This document shows, piece after piece, positions 15,766 through 23,804 of a stretch of 64,000 bases of DNA. Under the pieces are notes generated by a model. It had not been told where the DNA came from. It worked only from the letters and a program-made list of their open reading frames with translations, and searched no databases. Positions within the stretch are counted from its first letter, which is position 1; each line of letters opens with the position of its first letter. The stretch comes from Bdellovibrionota bacterium (lineage in GTDB: Bacteria > Bdellovibrionota > Bdellovibrionia > Bdellovibrionales > JAEYZS01): contig JAZKEU010000012.1 of the NCBI GenBank assembly GCA_040386775.1, positions 1-64,000 on the forward strand, read 5' to 3'. The position numbers were made by a program, and so were the translations under genes.

Positions 15766-16101
15766 TTATTTAGTAAACTCACGATCATAAATAGTGCCAT
15801 CTTCTAAATTTACTTTACACACGTAACCCGTGAAGTCATATACCTGCAAAACGCCATCATCATGTAGTCCCATGCCTGTGTAATATGCGCTATATTCTTT
15901 AGATGGTTCTGTATCTTGAATGCGCCATCTGATAGATCCATCTAGATTTACGAAGAACACGTTTTTATCTGATATTTTCGTAATTGCTTTGAGCATAACT
16001 ATAATACCGTTTTCTACTTCTACTATCTTGCTAATAGGATGAGAAAACTCGACTTTAATTTTCCCAATTAGTAATTCTTGATTATTAAAAGTAATTGTCA
16101 T
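15766..16101 (-). CDS. Candidate immunity protein, first copy
   Basis: A 111 aa cytosolic protein whose ATG overlaps the TGA of the toxin-like gene by four bases (ATGA), the tight coupling expected of a toxin-immunity pair. Motifs NVFFVNLDGSIRWRIQ and CKVNLEDGTIYDREFTK are shared with the copy at 15411-15749. It lacks a signal peptide, so it would protect from the cytosol or bind toxin before export. Small proteins of this look recur beside polymorphic toxins in my recollection, but I cannot name a family, and the role is inferred from context. Confidence 0.75.
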   Translation of the reverse strand: MTITFNNQELLIGKIKVEFSHPISKIVEVENGIIVMLKAITKISDKNVFFVNLDGSIRWRIQDTEPSKEYSAYYTGMGLHDDGVLQVYDFTGYVCKVNLEDGTIYDREFTK

Positions 16102-17957
16102 GGTAACTTCCTTGGATTTTTGAACATAGATTCTAAATTAGAACCCGTTGGTAATTTTTCAACTGCAATTTCAAATTGCGTAGCAACTTGCTTCCCTGAA
16201 GAACCAAATATTGCATTCGGAACACTTTTGCGAAGTACTGCGCCCGCAGGAACATCAACGTCCACAATATACACAGGTAACCTTGGAAGTGCAAATTTGT
16301 CTTGGATTTGTTCTGGAGTAAGGCCTTTTATACTATTTTTATCTAATATCCATGAGCCCAAGAGATTTAGCTCATCTGAATAAACGCGCGCAAACTTGTC
16401 ATTCGTCGGCACGTGGGTGGTGTATTCAAACACTTTTGTATTTGGTTTAACAGAAGGTTGATATTGCTTACCCACATTTGCAGGATTAGTTTCAAAAGCT
16501 ATTTTAGATAAATGGTTTACTTCTTCAGCTGTTTTTACATGCACATTATTTAAATCTTTGATCAATACATTGTGATTCCACTCAATATTACCTTTTGGTG
16601 TTGCTACAACTTGTGTGTATTCCACGGCTTCAGATGTAACCTTAACTTTTCCCGTTGATTTTAAAGCGTGATTCATCTCAAGTGCTTTTAAAGCATCTGG
16701 CCTTGAAGCATTTTTGAGAGTATTGGTAATTTCAACAGCCTCACGTACAGCGGGAATAAGTTCTTTGGAAATTAATTTTTGCACAACAGGATTGGTAGCT
16801 AATTCTTCAGCAAATTCTTTCATTGCTGTTTTTGCAACGGTTACAGTTCCGACTCGAACACCACTCACTATCGTTGAACTTCCCAAACTGGAAAATGCTC
16901 CCAATACATCTAAGATATATTCCCCTACAACCTCGCCCCTCTCATAGGCAGAACCCTTTTCTAGAATTTCCATTTGACTCTTCAGATGATCGGTAAGAGC
17001 CGCTGCTAATCTCGGAGTAGCCATAGCTAGATCATAAATTGAGCTCACCAAATGCGTTGGATCATTTACCACGGCGTTAGAGTAATCTTTCAGTGCATTC
17101 GCAAGCTCTGGCGCCATTTTAATTATATTTTTAATATTGTCTTTAGCACCAGTGATTACGCCTTCAGAAAAATCCAGAATACTTTTTGCCATGTGTAGGT
17201 AAGCTAGCGCTTGCATTGGATTGGAGTTGAATTTTTCGTCAGCTAGCCTTACGTAGCTTGCGCCCAATAGATATTGCGAAGTTTCACTGTATGACCTACG
17301 AAGGAAAAATGAATTTTCTCCCCAAGAAGCCTGATACTGATTAACCATTCTTCGGACAATCTGTCCTTGCTGAGAAGTTAAGGCATGATTCGACTTGAAA
17401 TCCACAAGCGGACTCTTTGGTACAGAAGAATCTATGGATTCAGGAATGAATATACCTTCGCTATTAAAGCCTTTTGGAAAACTTGAAGAAATATTGGAAT
17501 AAATAATTCCTTCAGCATTGTCCACAGCAGCTTTATAATTCCTCGAATTGGAATCGATATTCTGATTGTATTTATCGAACTTAAATTTTAGAGACTCGGC
17601 ACTGTCGATATACATTCTAAATTGATCTACATCTTTGGTTTTACTCGCGTAATTTGCACTGTTTCTAGAGACCATCGAAACTAAATTTCTTTTTATTTGC
17701 GTCTGTGCCGCGTCCATTTTTACGGTTTCTCGATCAATATATTTTTGGGTAAATTCTTGTCTCTGTCTTTCTTGATCCTCCACCATTCTTTCCATGGCAG
17801 ATTTTTCTGCGGCGTAGGATTCACCACCAAATTTTCCATCTCCATTGTTATTTTTTTCGTAAACAATAGTAGGGGAACAAGTGGTATAACCTCCCATGCC
17901 AATACAACCCGTGAATTGAGCAAAGACACTGTTTAAAAGAAAAATTAAGTAGATCAT
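16098..17957 (-). CDS. Exported polymorphic-toxin-like protein
   Basis: A 619 aa protein with a short signal peptide (MIYLIFLLNSVFA), a helical coiled region (about 45-170), a helical middle with PMQALAYLHMAKSILDFSEG (about 250-270), a pretoxin-like segment AYERGEVVGEYILDVLGAFSSLGS (about 335-360) and a C-terminal domain from about residue 508. That domain carries GSWILDK, GLTPEQIQDKFALPRLP, VDVDVPAGAVLRK and a final NPRKLP. This resembles a C-terminal module I recall at the ends of large bacterial polymorphic toxins; activity is unknown, and an ADP-ribosyltransferase-like fold is one possibility. GAGGGAG precedes the ATG. It overlaps both neighbours by four bases. Confidence 0.75.
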   Translation of the reverse strand: MIYLIFLLNSVFAQFTGCIGMGGYTTCSPTIVYEKNNNGDGKFGGESYAAEKSAMERMVEDQERQRQEFTQKYIDRETVKMDAAQTQIKRNLVSMVSRNSANYASKTKDVDQFRMYIDSAESLKFKFDKYNQNIDSNSRNYKAAVDNAEGIIYSNISSSFPKGFNSEGIFIPESIDSSVPKSPLVDFKSNHALTSQQGQIVRRMVNQYQASWGENSFFLRRSYSETSQYLLGASYVRLADEKFNSNPMQALAYLHMAKSILDFSEGVITGAKDNIKNIIKMAPELANALKDYSNAVVNDPTHLVSSIYDLAMATPRLAAALTDHLKSQMEILEKGSAYERGEVVGEYILDVLGAFSSLGSSTIVSGVRVGTVTVAKTAMKEFAEELATNPVVQKLISKELIPAVREAVEITNTLKNASRPDALKALEMNHALKSTGKVKVTSEAVEYTQVVATPKGNIEWNHNVLIKDLNNVHVKTAEEVNHLSKIAFETNPANVGKQYQPSVKPNTKVFEYTTHVPTNDKFARVYSDELNLLGSWILDKNSIKGLTPEQIQDKFALPRLPVYIVDVDVPAGAVLRKSVPNAIFGSSGKQVATQFEIAVEKLPTGSNLESMFKNPRKLP

Positions 17958-19540
17958 GGCTCCCTCTCAAAAAATTGCACCAGCCATTTTGCAGAATTCT
18001 TTAAAGCTCTAAATTCCTCAACGTGCAGGTATTTGTTAGACATGGACTCAATTTTTGCATTAAATATTTTAACTTTAGCAAAAGTTGTATTTTTATTTTT
18101 CTTACCCCAGATATATTCAAAGCTATCGCTTAGAATATTCAAAAATTCTGCTCTTAGAGTTAAGTATTCTTTGAAGGCTACCTTTTCGCTCTCTAGCACT
18201 ACAAGATTTGTATGTCTCTTCATCTCAATGAGTCTCTGTAGTTTTGTTAAAGCTTTTTGTCTTTCAGCAAAAGCTTTTCTTACGTTATCAAGTTTAAAGT
18301 TGCTGAACGCACTTTCTGCCTTGATACCAAAGGACTCCACAATAAAATGAGATGCCATATTAATAAGACTTTTCTTGTCTAATTTTTCTTCTAAAGATTT
18401 TTCTTTCTCAAGGAGAGGCTTTAGCTCTTCTTCTGAAGCATTATTTTCTTTCATTTTGATAATTTTATCGCTGAGAGCTACAAGTTCTTGAATGTCATTT
18501 GTAAGTGCTTTGATGTGCTCTTTTTCTTGATGATATCTTTGCTTTTCTTTTTCGGCATCGTCTCCTCCATTAGCTAATGCGGTAACTCTAACTAACGCTT
18601 CATCGAGGTTTGAGGTAATGTCTTGGCATCTTTCTCTGTACATGCTGCTGATGTCTTGGCTCGTGAGAGAATTATAGAATTTGTATAATTCAGCTTCGTG
18701 ATATTTCTTCATCATTTTGAATCTTTTCCTTGCTCCACTCATATAGCTGACTACAGCTATAACAACCACGACGGCAACAGCAACACCCGTGGCGGCCAAA
18801 GCCGTCATGGTACTAGCTTGCGCACTCACCGCTGCCGTAGTTGCGCCGTTAAGCATGGCGGTACCATAAACTGAAGCAAGATATGTCCCTCCAACTTGAG
18901 CCGTATAAGAAGCATATTTTTGTACATCTTGTACGTCCTTACTCATGCCATAATTATACTGGTTGTACTGAACTCCATTTCTCTCATCAGCCGTCGAAGT
19001 ACTGATCATAAATGAAAAGGCCAAGCTGGGAGGAGGTGGTGACACTGGAATAAAAGGATTAAAAGAAAGATCGTTGCGACCAACGGAACATTGATATTTT
19101 AAACCCGTAATCATCTGCGTAACCGTAGCGATAAATTCTTTTTGAAAAATTGCAGTTGTTGACGGTGTCCATGACATATCAAACAGCTTACGGTTTTGTA
19201 GTGTATATTCTGCTATGACTTTGTTCAGTAGATTTTCTAGATCTTCATCTTCTAAAACCTTCAGATTTGCGACGTTCGAAAAAGCCTTTTCAATACGCTG
19301 AACTTCTTCATCCAATTGATTCAACTGATTGACCTGTTCATTGAGAGCCCCGGAAGCATTAAAAATATTATCTAGGATTTTATTTACATCATTACTGATC
19401 ATTAAATTAACATGATCTTCTACATTCTGCTTTTGAAATTCCACGGCTTTTTTTGCATCATCCATCATAGATTGCGCATTTACAGTATAAGGACAGAAAA
19501 TCATACTTAAGATCAATACTGGAATTAGAACGTACTTCAT
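17954..19540 (-). CDS. Exported helical protein with internal membrane segment, toxin operon
   Basis: About 528 aa starting at ATG 19540, chosen because GAGG lies 7 nt upstream. Signal peptide ends at VNA-QSM. Helical heptads (about 25-95) are followed by a cysteine, a proline stretch VSPPPP (about 165), then an Ala/Val-rich hydrophobic stretch TALAATGVAVAVVVVIAVVSY (about 245-268) ending in basic residues, which should span a membrane. The rest is long charged coiled coil (about 300-470). No family is recognised. An exported protein with one buried hydrophobic hairpin could insert in a membrane as an anchor or translocator, which is speculation. It overlaps the toxin-like gene by four bases. 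Confidence 0.7.
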   Translation of the reverse strand: MKYVLIPVLILSMIFCPYTVNAQSMMDDAKKAVEFQKQNVEDHVNLMISNDVNKILDNIFNASGALNEQVNQLNQLDEEVQRIEKAFSNVANLKVLEDEDLENLLNKVIAEYTLQNRKLFDMSWTPSTTAIFQKEFIATVTQMITGLKYQCSVGRNDLSFNPFIPVSPPPPSLAFSFMISTSTADERNGVQYNQYNYGMSKDVQDVQKYASYTAQVGGTYLASVYGTAMLNGATTAAVSAQASTMTALAATGVAVAVVVVIAVVSYMSGARKRFKMMKKYHEAELYKFYNSLTSQDISSMYRERCQDITSNLDEALVRVTALANGGDDAEKEKQRYHQEKEHIKALTNDIQELVALSDKIIKMKENNASEEELKPLLEKEKSLEEKLDKKSLINMASHFIVESFGIKAESAFSNFKLDNVRKAFAERQKALTKLQRLIEMKRHTNLVVLESEKVAFKEYLTLRAEFLNILSDSFEYIWGKKNKNTTFAKVKIFNAKIESMSNKYLHVEEFRALKNSAKWLVQFFEREP

Positions 19541-19542
19541 AA

Positions 19543-21423
19543 TTACCTCACACAACCTTGAATTTGGTTAAGAATTGGATTTACTTTCTCTGGACTGAAA
19601 TAAGATTTTCTAAAATTTTCGAAAGATCCATTCAATGGCTGCGTAAGAATATCTAAGTTGTGAATCGTCATTGCCTGAATGGATTGAATGAACGAAGTTC
19701 CCGAATCTGTCGGTGTAAAGCCTGCAATTTTAATTTTTGCATCAATTTGACCAACGACAATTTTCTGATTGGCCTTGATGTGATTAAGTTTTTCCGTCAG
19801 TGCATCGGTAGAGATCACTGAATTGTTGTTTTCCTGGAATAATCTTAAGAAAGACAGAAGCTCAGCATTGAATTCCGTGTCTTTTCCGTTGATATTCTTC
19901 ATAAGATCAAAAATTAAAGCATTGTCACTGCCTGGAGCACCAAGGCTCCCAAATTTATCGTAGATAAACTTAATTTCATCATGAGCTGCTTTAAAAGCAG
20001 AAAATCTCATGTTCACCGTGTTGATCAAAACATCGTAAGCTTTTTTGATTTTCAGTGCCTCTGCTTGATTAGCTCTTACCTGCGCAAAAGTTTTCCCGTT
20101 ATAAGTAGATAATAACTTTAGCAATGTTTCGTAATGCTTGAAGTGTTCAAACTCCAATCTCATCTTTGATTTTTCTAAGAAGAAATTGGCAAGCTTTAAG
20201 CCTAAAACTTGAACCTCTTTTTGCGTATAGGGTAAGATGATTTTTTCATCTCTACAGAACGGTATAATTTGCTTTAAAAATAAAAGTGCCAATTCATGGG
20301 ATAAAATCGTAGAAGAAGCCTTTAAGTCCCACATCCAAGCAACAGGTTCGTAATTGTAAGCCACATCTGATAATTTGGTGATGAGTTGAATAATTTGCTT
20401 TGTCGTTAGTGTATTCATAACTGATTCAAGCAAACTAGGTTGTGAAATTAAGAATAAAAGATGTTGGATATTTCTGATATGAGTTTCAAAATTCACTTGG
20501 GTTCTGTAAGGCTCAATATTGTAAAGATATTGAATTATTTGATCAATAGACTTTGATTGAACAGTCGATAGATCAATTGGCGTTACCACCACTTCGAAAC
20601 TTCCTTCTAAATTAGAAGCTTGAGAGTAACTATTGAAATAAAATTCTTGGTAAACCTCTGTACCCGGCTTTCCCCATACAATGTATTTTTCATCGCCTTG
20701 CAACGGGAGGTTACTATTGAAAGCATTCTGAAAACCTCTATCTACTTGTGGGAGATTGAAAACACCTGATCTATTCTTTCTTTGAATAATTGCCGCCCAA
20801 GTATTTTCAGGCAATTTATAACCCACTTTGATATTTCCTTTCAATTCATCGTTTGACGAAGCCAAGTCCCATCGGTTCGCACCACCACCAATCACCCACT
20901 TTTGATGAAGCTGATTGTCTTTTAAAGAAAGTTTGATATTTGTGGATTTATTACTTTCGGAAAAATCAATATTTAGATTTGTAGTACGCAATCGCTTTAA
21001 ATAAGGACGATGATTAGGGTGATTGAAATTATCGATAGGCTTGTATATAGCACAACCTTCGCATTTTCCGTCTTGCTGATCCTTTAGGTTCTTTTCGTAG
21101 AGCGCCAATGTTTTTTGGTAATCAATCGCATTGTCATCACTTGATTTTGACATGACGACACTCGCAACCAAATTGTATTCCAGATCTTTGCTCTCGGTAT
21201 ATCTTCCATTGGCGGCATGAGCGAAGGCCAAAAAATCAATTGCTTTAACGTCATTTTTTTTAGTTCTCAAAATACCACTTCTCCACTCTCTATAGCGCAA
21301 GCCATGGACCCTCATGCCCACTTGAAGATTGGTTTCAATGAAAACTCTTTTTGGTTCAGTAGCCACTCCGTCTGTAGGGTTTGCAAATGCGGCTCCTAAT
21401 AATAAAATTAATGCTGTTAACAT
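19543..21423 (-). CDS. Large exported protein of unknown function, toxin operon
   Basis: About 626 aa from ATG 21423, which has AGAGGA 8 nt upstream and one base between it and the preceding stop; a start at 21471 would overlap the lipoprotein gene. The signal peptide is MLTALILLLGAAFA. The first 300 mature residues look beta-rich (INLQVGMRVHGLRYREWRSG and later strands, with a CEGC pair), the second half is helical. The middle contains HELALLFLKQ but no HExxH, so I see no metalloprotease motif. Family unknown. Two bases separate it from the next gene. It is one of four exported partners encoded ahead of the toxin-like gene. Confidence 0.72.
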   Translation of the reverse strand: MLTALILLLGAAFANPTDGVATEPKRVFIETNLQVGMRVHGLRYREWRSGILRTKKNDVKAIDFLAFAHAANGRYTESKDLEYNLVASVVMSKSSDDNAIDYQKTLALYEKNLKDQQDGKCEGCAIYKPIDNFNHPNHRPYLKRLRTTNLNIDFSESNKSTNIKLSLKDNQLHQKWVIGGGANRWDLASSNDELKGNIKVGYKLPENTWAAIIQRKNRSGVFNLPQVDRGFQNAFNSNLPLQGDEKYIVWGKPGTEVYQEFYFNSYSQASNLEGSFEVVVTPIDLSTVQSKSIDQIIQYLYNIEPYRTQVNFETHIRNIQHLLFLISQPSLLESVMNTLTTKQIIQLITKLSDVAYNYEPVAWMWDLKASSTILSHELALLFLKQIIPFCRDEKIILPYTQKEVQVLGLKLANFFLEKSKMRLEFEHFKHYETLLKLLSTYNGKTFAQVRANQAEALKIKKAYDVLINTVNMRFSAFKAAHDEIKFIYDKFGSLGAPGSDNALIFDLMKNINGKDTEFNAELLSFLRLFQENNNSVISTDALTEKLNHIKANQKIVVGQIDAKIKIAGFTPTDSGTSFIQSIQAMTIHNLDILTQPLNGSFENFRKSYFSPEKVNPILNQIQGCVR

Positions 21424-21424
21424 A

Positions 21425-22582
21425 TTAAATTCCTCTTTTAAATTGTTGTAAGTTATAAATTTCGTAACCATCTTTAATTAAAAATTCTAAGGCCTTTGTG
21501 GATAAATTTTCTTTTGCTGGCACTAGGCCGTCCACTTCTTGGCGGGTCAAGATAGGCTTATAATCAGTAGCCTCTTTGTAAGTTGATTTTTCCATGGTCT
21601 CAAGTACGCGATCTACTTCTTGAGAGATCTCTCTGTCGTATTTAGAGTTAAATGTTGGAAAAAATGCTAGTGATGGAGTTTGATGAGTATTGATATTTTC
21701 GTTGAGAACAGAGTTATAATAGATACCACAATTTGTGAAAAACCATTGCATGTCTGTTCTTCGAATAGGATTTTGATCATCAATTCTATCTGATTCGTAC
21801 ATTGTGATTTCATTATTTCTGCTAGCCAGCACCGAGGAATCATCCCAATTATTTGCACTGACTGATTTGTAGCCGTCTAACAATAGAGGGAATCCAATAA
21901 CCTTTGATTTTTTGAGATCAATTTCGGCGACAGTTACTGTATTGAATACCGTATCTAGATAAAAAATATTGTCGGTATTGAGTAATCGATTTCCCATTTT
22001 TAGAGGATGATTTCGAACCGCTACTGCATGATACTTACTTGATTTACAACGCGATGTTTGAAGCTTTTGAAGTACTTCCAATTGATACTTCCAATCTTCT
22101 AAACTTAAAGTTCTTTTAACTTCGTGTCGTACAGCCGATTCAATTCTTTCAGCCAATGCTTCTTCCCATTTTTTTGACGAAGATGACTTTTGGCTGCTAA
22201 CTCCGGTTAAACTTGGAATTTTTACGAAAGGCTTTCTCGAAGCTACTTCTCTGTAGAGATAAGAGATTTTCCCATCATACTCGATTTTAGAGTAGTCATA
22301 GATCCTTGCGCACTTGTCTTCCTCTTTAAGAGCACCGGAATGTCCGGGAAAGGTTTTGCACCAGCCAAGATTACTGATTTTTAAAGTCTTATCGTCAAGA
22401 GCGTACTCTGCCGTGACCAATCTAATAGATTGGTCTTTGGGGGCCACAATATCAGCTAGGGAGGGAGCCTTGGTAGATGAAGACACCGGAACTTTTGGGA
22501 CATCACAGTTCACGCAACCCTTATTATCTTTGCAAGCCGTAATCACCAATAATGAAATTAAGATTAAAAATTTATAAACCAT
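21425..22582 (-). CDS. Lipoprotein of unknown function, toxin operon
   Basis: A 385 aa protein with a lipoprotein signal: LLVITAC, Cys17 being the predicted lipid-modified residue, followed by KDNKGCVNCDVP. The remainder is a mixed alpha/beta sequence with a KWEEALAERIESAVRHEVKRTLS helix (about 140-160). I do not recognise a domain. As a lipoprotein it would be anchored to the inner or outer membrane; the residue after Cys is Lys, so an outer-membrane destination is allowed by the +2 rule. It overlaps the upstream gene by 11 bases and almost touches the next start. Confidence 0.72.
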   Translation of the reverse strand: MVYKFLILISLLVITACKDNKGCVNCDVPKVPVSSSTKAPSLADIVAPKDQSIRLVTAEYALDDKTLKISNLGWCKTFPGHSGALKEEDKCARIYDYSKIEYDGKISYLYREVASRKPFVKIPSLTGVSSQKSSSSKKWEEALAERIESAVRHEVKRTLSLEDWKYQLEVLQKLQTSRCKSSKYHAVAVRNHPLKMGNRLLNTDNIFYLDTVFNTVTVAEIDLKKSKVIGFPLLLDGYKSVSANNWDDSSVLASRNNEITMYESDRIDDQNPIRRTDMQWFFTNCGIYYNSVLNENINTHQTPSLAFFPTFNSKYDREISQEVDRVLETMEKSTYKEATDYKPILTRQEVDGLVPAKENLSTKALEFLIKDGYEIYNLQQFKRGI

Positions 22583-23612
22583 TTGTCACATCTCTTTCTC
22601 TTGCTAAATAAAATTCTCCGATTGTATTTACAGTTTCACTAACAGAATCACTCAATAGTTCGTGTAATGCTGTATTCGTGTCCGCACTTGGTACTGGCTC
22701 TTGACTGATTCTTTCAATTTCTTTCAAGTTGATGACCTGTCTGTAGAGCATAACTTGATTCGCGTCGGACAACATTTTTGGCATTGAAGTGATGCTCATC
22801 ACTTCTTCGAAATAACTCTGAAAGCCCAGTAGCGAACTGATATCGCCTTTCCATAGAGCTAAAGTGGATTTCAGGTCTAATTTTTTTAGATTCATAATGT
22901 GATTATCGAGATCATAGATTTGCTTTAGAAGTCTCGCCTCTTCCCATGGTTGAGGGCTGTAATTTTCGATCATGCTTTTAGTATTGATAATTGTTTGTGA
23001 AAATTTTTGTCTTACACTTGCAATTACTGATCTGTATTGCTTATTTTGATCTAGACACAGTGGTTGACCCGCCAAGCATGTTTGGACTCTGGTAAAATGA
23101 TAATACTGAGAAAATTTTGATGAGCCCGATAACCACGCCACCATCAAAGGTATATGATGATATCTGTAGGGTCTCGGGATCTGACTGTACCAAGTATCTA
23201 ACTTGTCTTTGAATTTTTCTACGAGTAAAGAAAGCAGATGCTTAGTGATTTCTACTTTATATATATTCTCAATAATTTGTGCATGAATTGAGGTTGTCGT
23301 GAAAGGGCCAAGGTGCCAATTGGTAGCTCTATAATCCACATTTGTTATTTCTTCAGGAATATATAAATCATTAATTTCCGCTGAACTTTTTTCTTTTAGA
23401 AATGAAGCTGATTTTAAATAATCTCCATAAACTTTAGGTATAAAACAAGTTTCATCCACATTTTGAGTCTGATGCTGACAATTCATATCCACGTACTTTG
23501 ATAATCCGATTAAAAGCGTAGGCCCTAGCATATTGATATTCGATAAAGCCTTATTGGTGTCTGGATATGGGTTTGCTTGCAAAAAAGACAAAAGTAGCAA
23601 AAATTTTAGCAT
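22572..23612 (-). CDS. Exported protein of unknown function, first gene of toxin operon
   Basis: A 346 aa protein with a signal peptide (MLKFLLLLSFLQA, cleavage near NPY) and mostly helical mature sequence with four cysteines (NCQHQ, ETCFI, QTCLAGQPLCLD). Long helices with regular Ile/Leu spacing lie at about 190-290. No family is recognised. The start has AAGGAGG 4 nt upstream, the strongest ribosome site of this operon, and a palindrome-dense leader region lies just before it. As the 5'-most gene it probably sets expression of the whole seven-gene run down to 15411. Confidence 0.72.
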   Translation of the reverse strand: MLKFLLLLSFLQANPYPDTNKALSNINMLGPTLLIGLSKYVDMNCQHQTQNVDETCFIPKVYGDYLKSASFLKEKSSAEINDLYIPEEITNVDYRATNWHLGPFTTTSIHAQIIENIYKVEITKHLLSLLVEKFKDKLDTWYSQIPRPYRYHHIPLMVAWLSGSSKFSQYYHFTRVQTCLAGQPLCLDQNKQYRSVIASVRQKFSQTIINTKSMIENYSPQPWEEARLLKQIYDLDNHIMNLKKLDLKSTLALWKGDISSLLGFQSYFEEVMSITSMPKMLSDANQVMLYRQVINLKEIERISQEPVPSADTNTALHELLSDSVSETVNTIGEFYLARERDVTNGL

Positions 23613-23682
23613 AGAGCCTCCTTGGCTCCCCTCAATAGAGCAATCAAAGGGCCAAGATTTTGCGTCTCAAATTGAAACAAAC

Positions 23683-23715
23683 AGGTTTTAAACCTAGGTT
23701 GTCCGGAATTCCGGA
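23683..23715. promoter_or_regulatory. Palindrome cluster upstream of the toxin operon
   Basis: Between the divergently spaced ends of two operons lie AGGTTT-T-AAACCT (23683-23695), an overlapping CCTAGG (23693-23698), and the 14-base perfect palindrome TCCGGAATTCCGGA (23702-23715), about 70-130 bases before the first start codon of the toxin operon. A third dyad, TTTCTTAAGAAA, is at 23753-23764. GC-rich palindromes stand out in this AT-rich DNA, so an operator is likely, though its protein is unknown. Confidence 0.45.
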
Positions 23716-23804
23716 TGAGGTTCTAAGAAATTAGATTATTGAATTTAGGCTCTTTCTTAAGAAAAGACGAAAATAATTTTTTATTTGGGTCAATATATAA
23801 CGGC

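Noticed and set aside
19543-21423. Metalloprotease motif in the large exported protein of the toxin operon
   Set aside because: HELALL is present but the second His of HExxH is missing.
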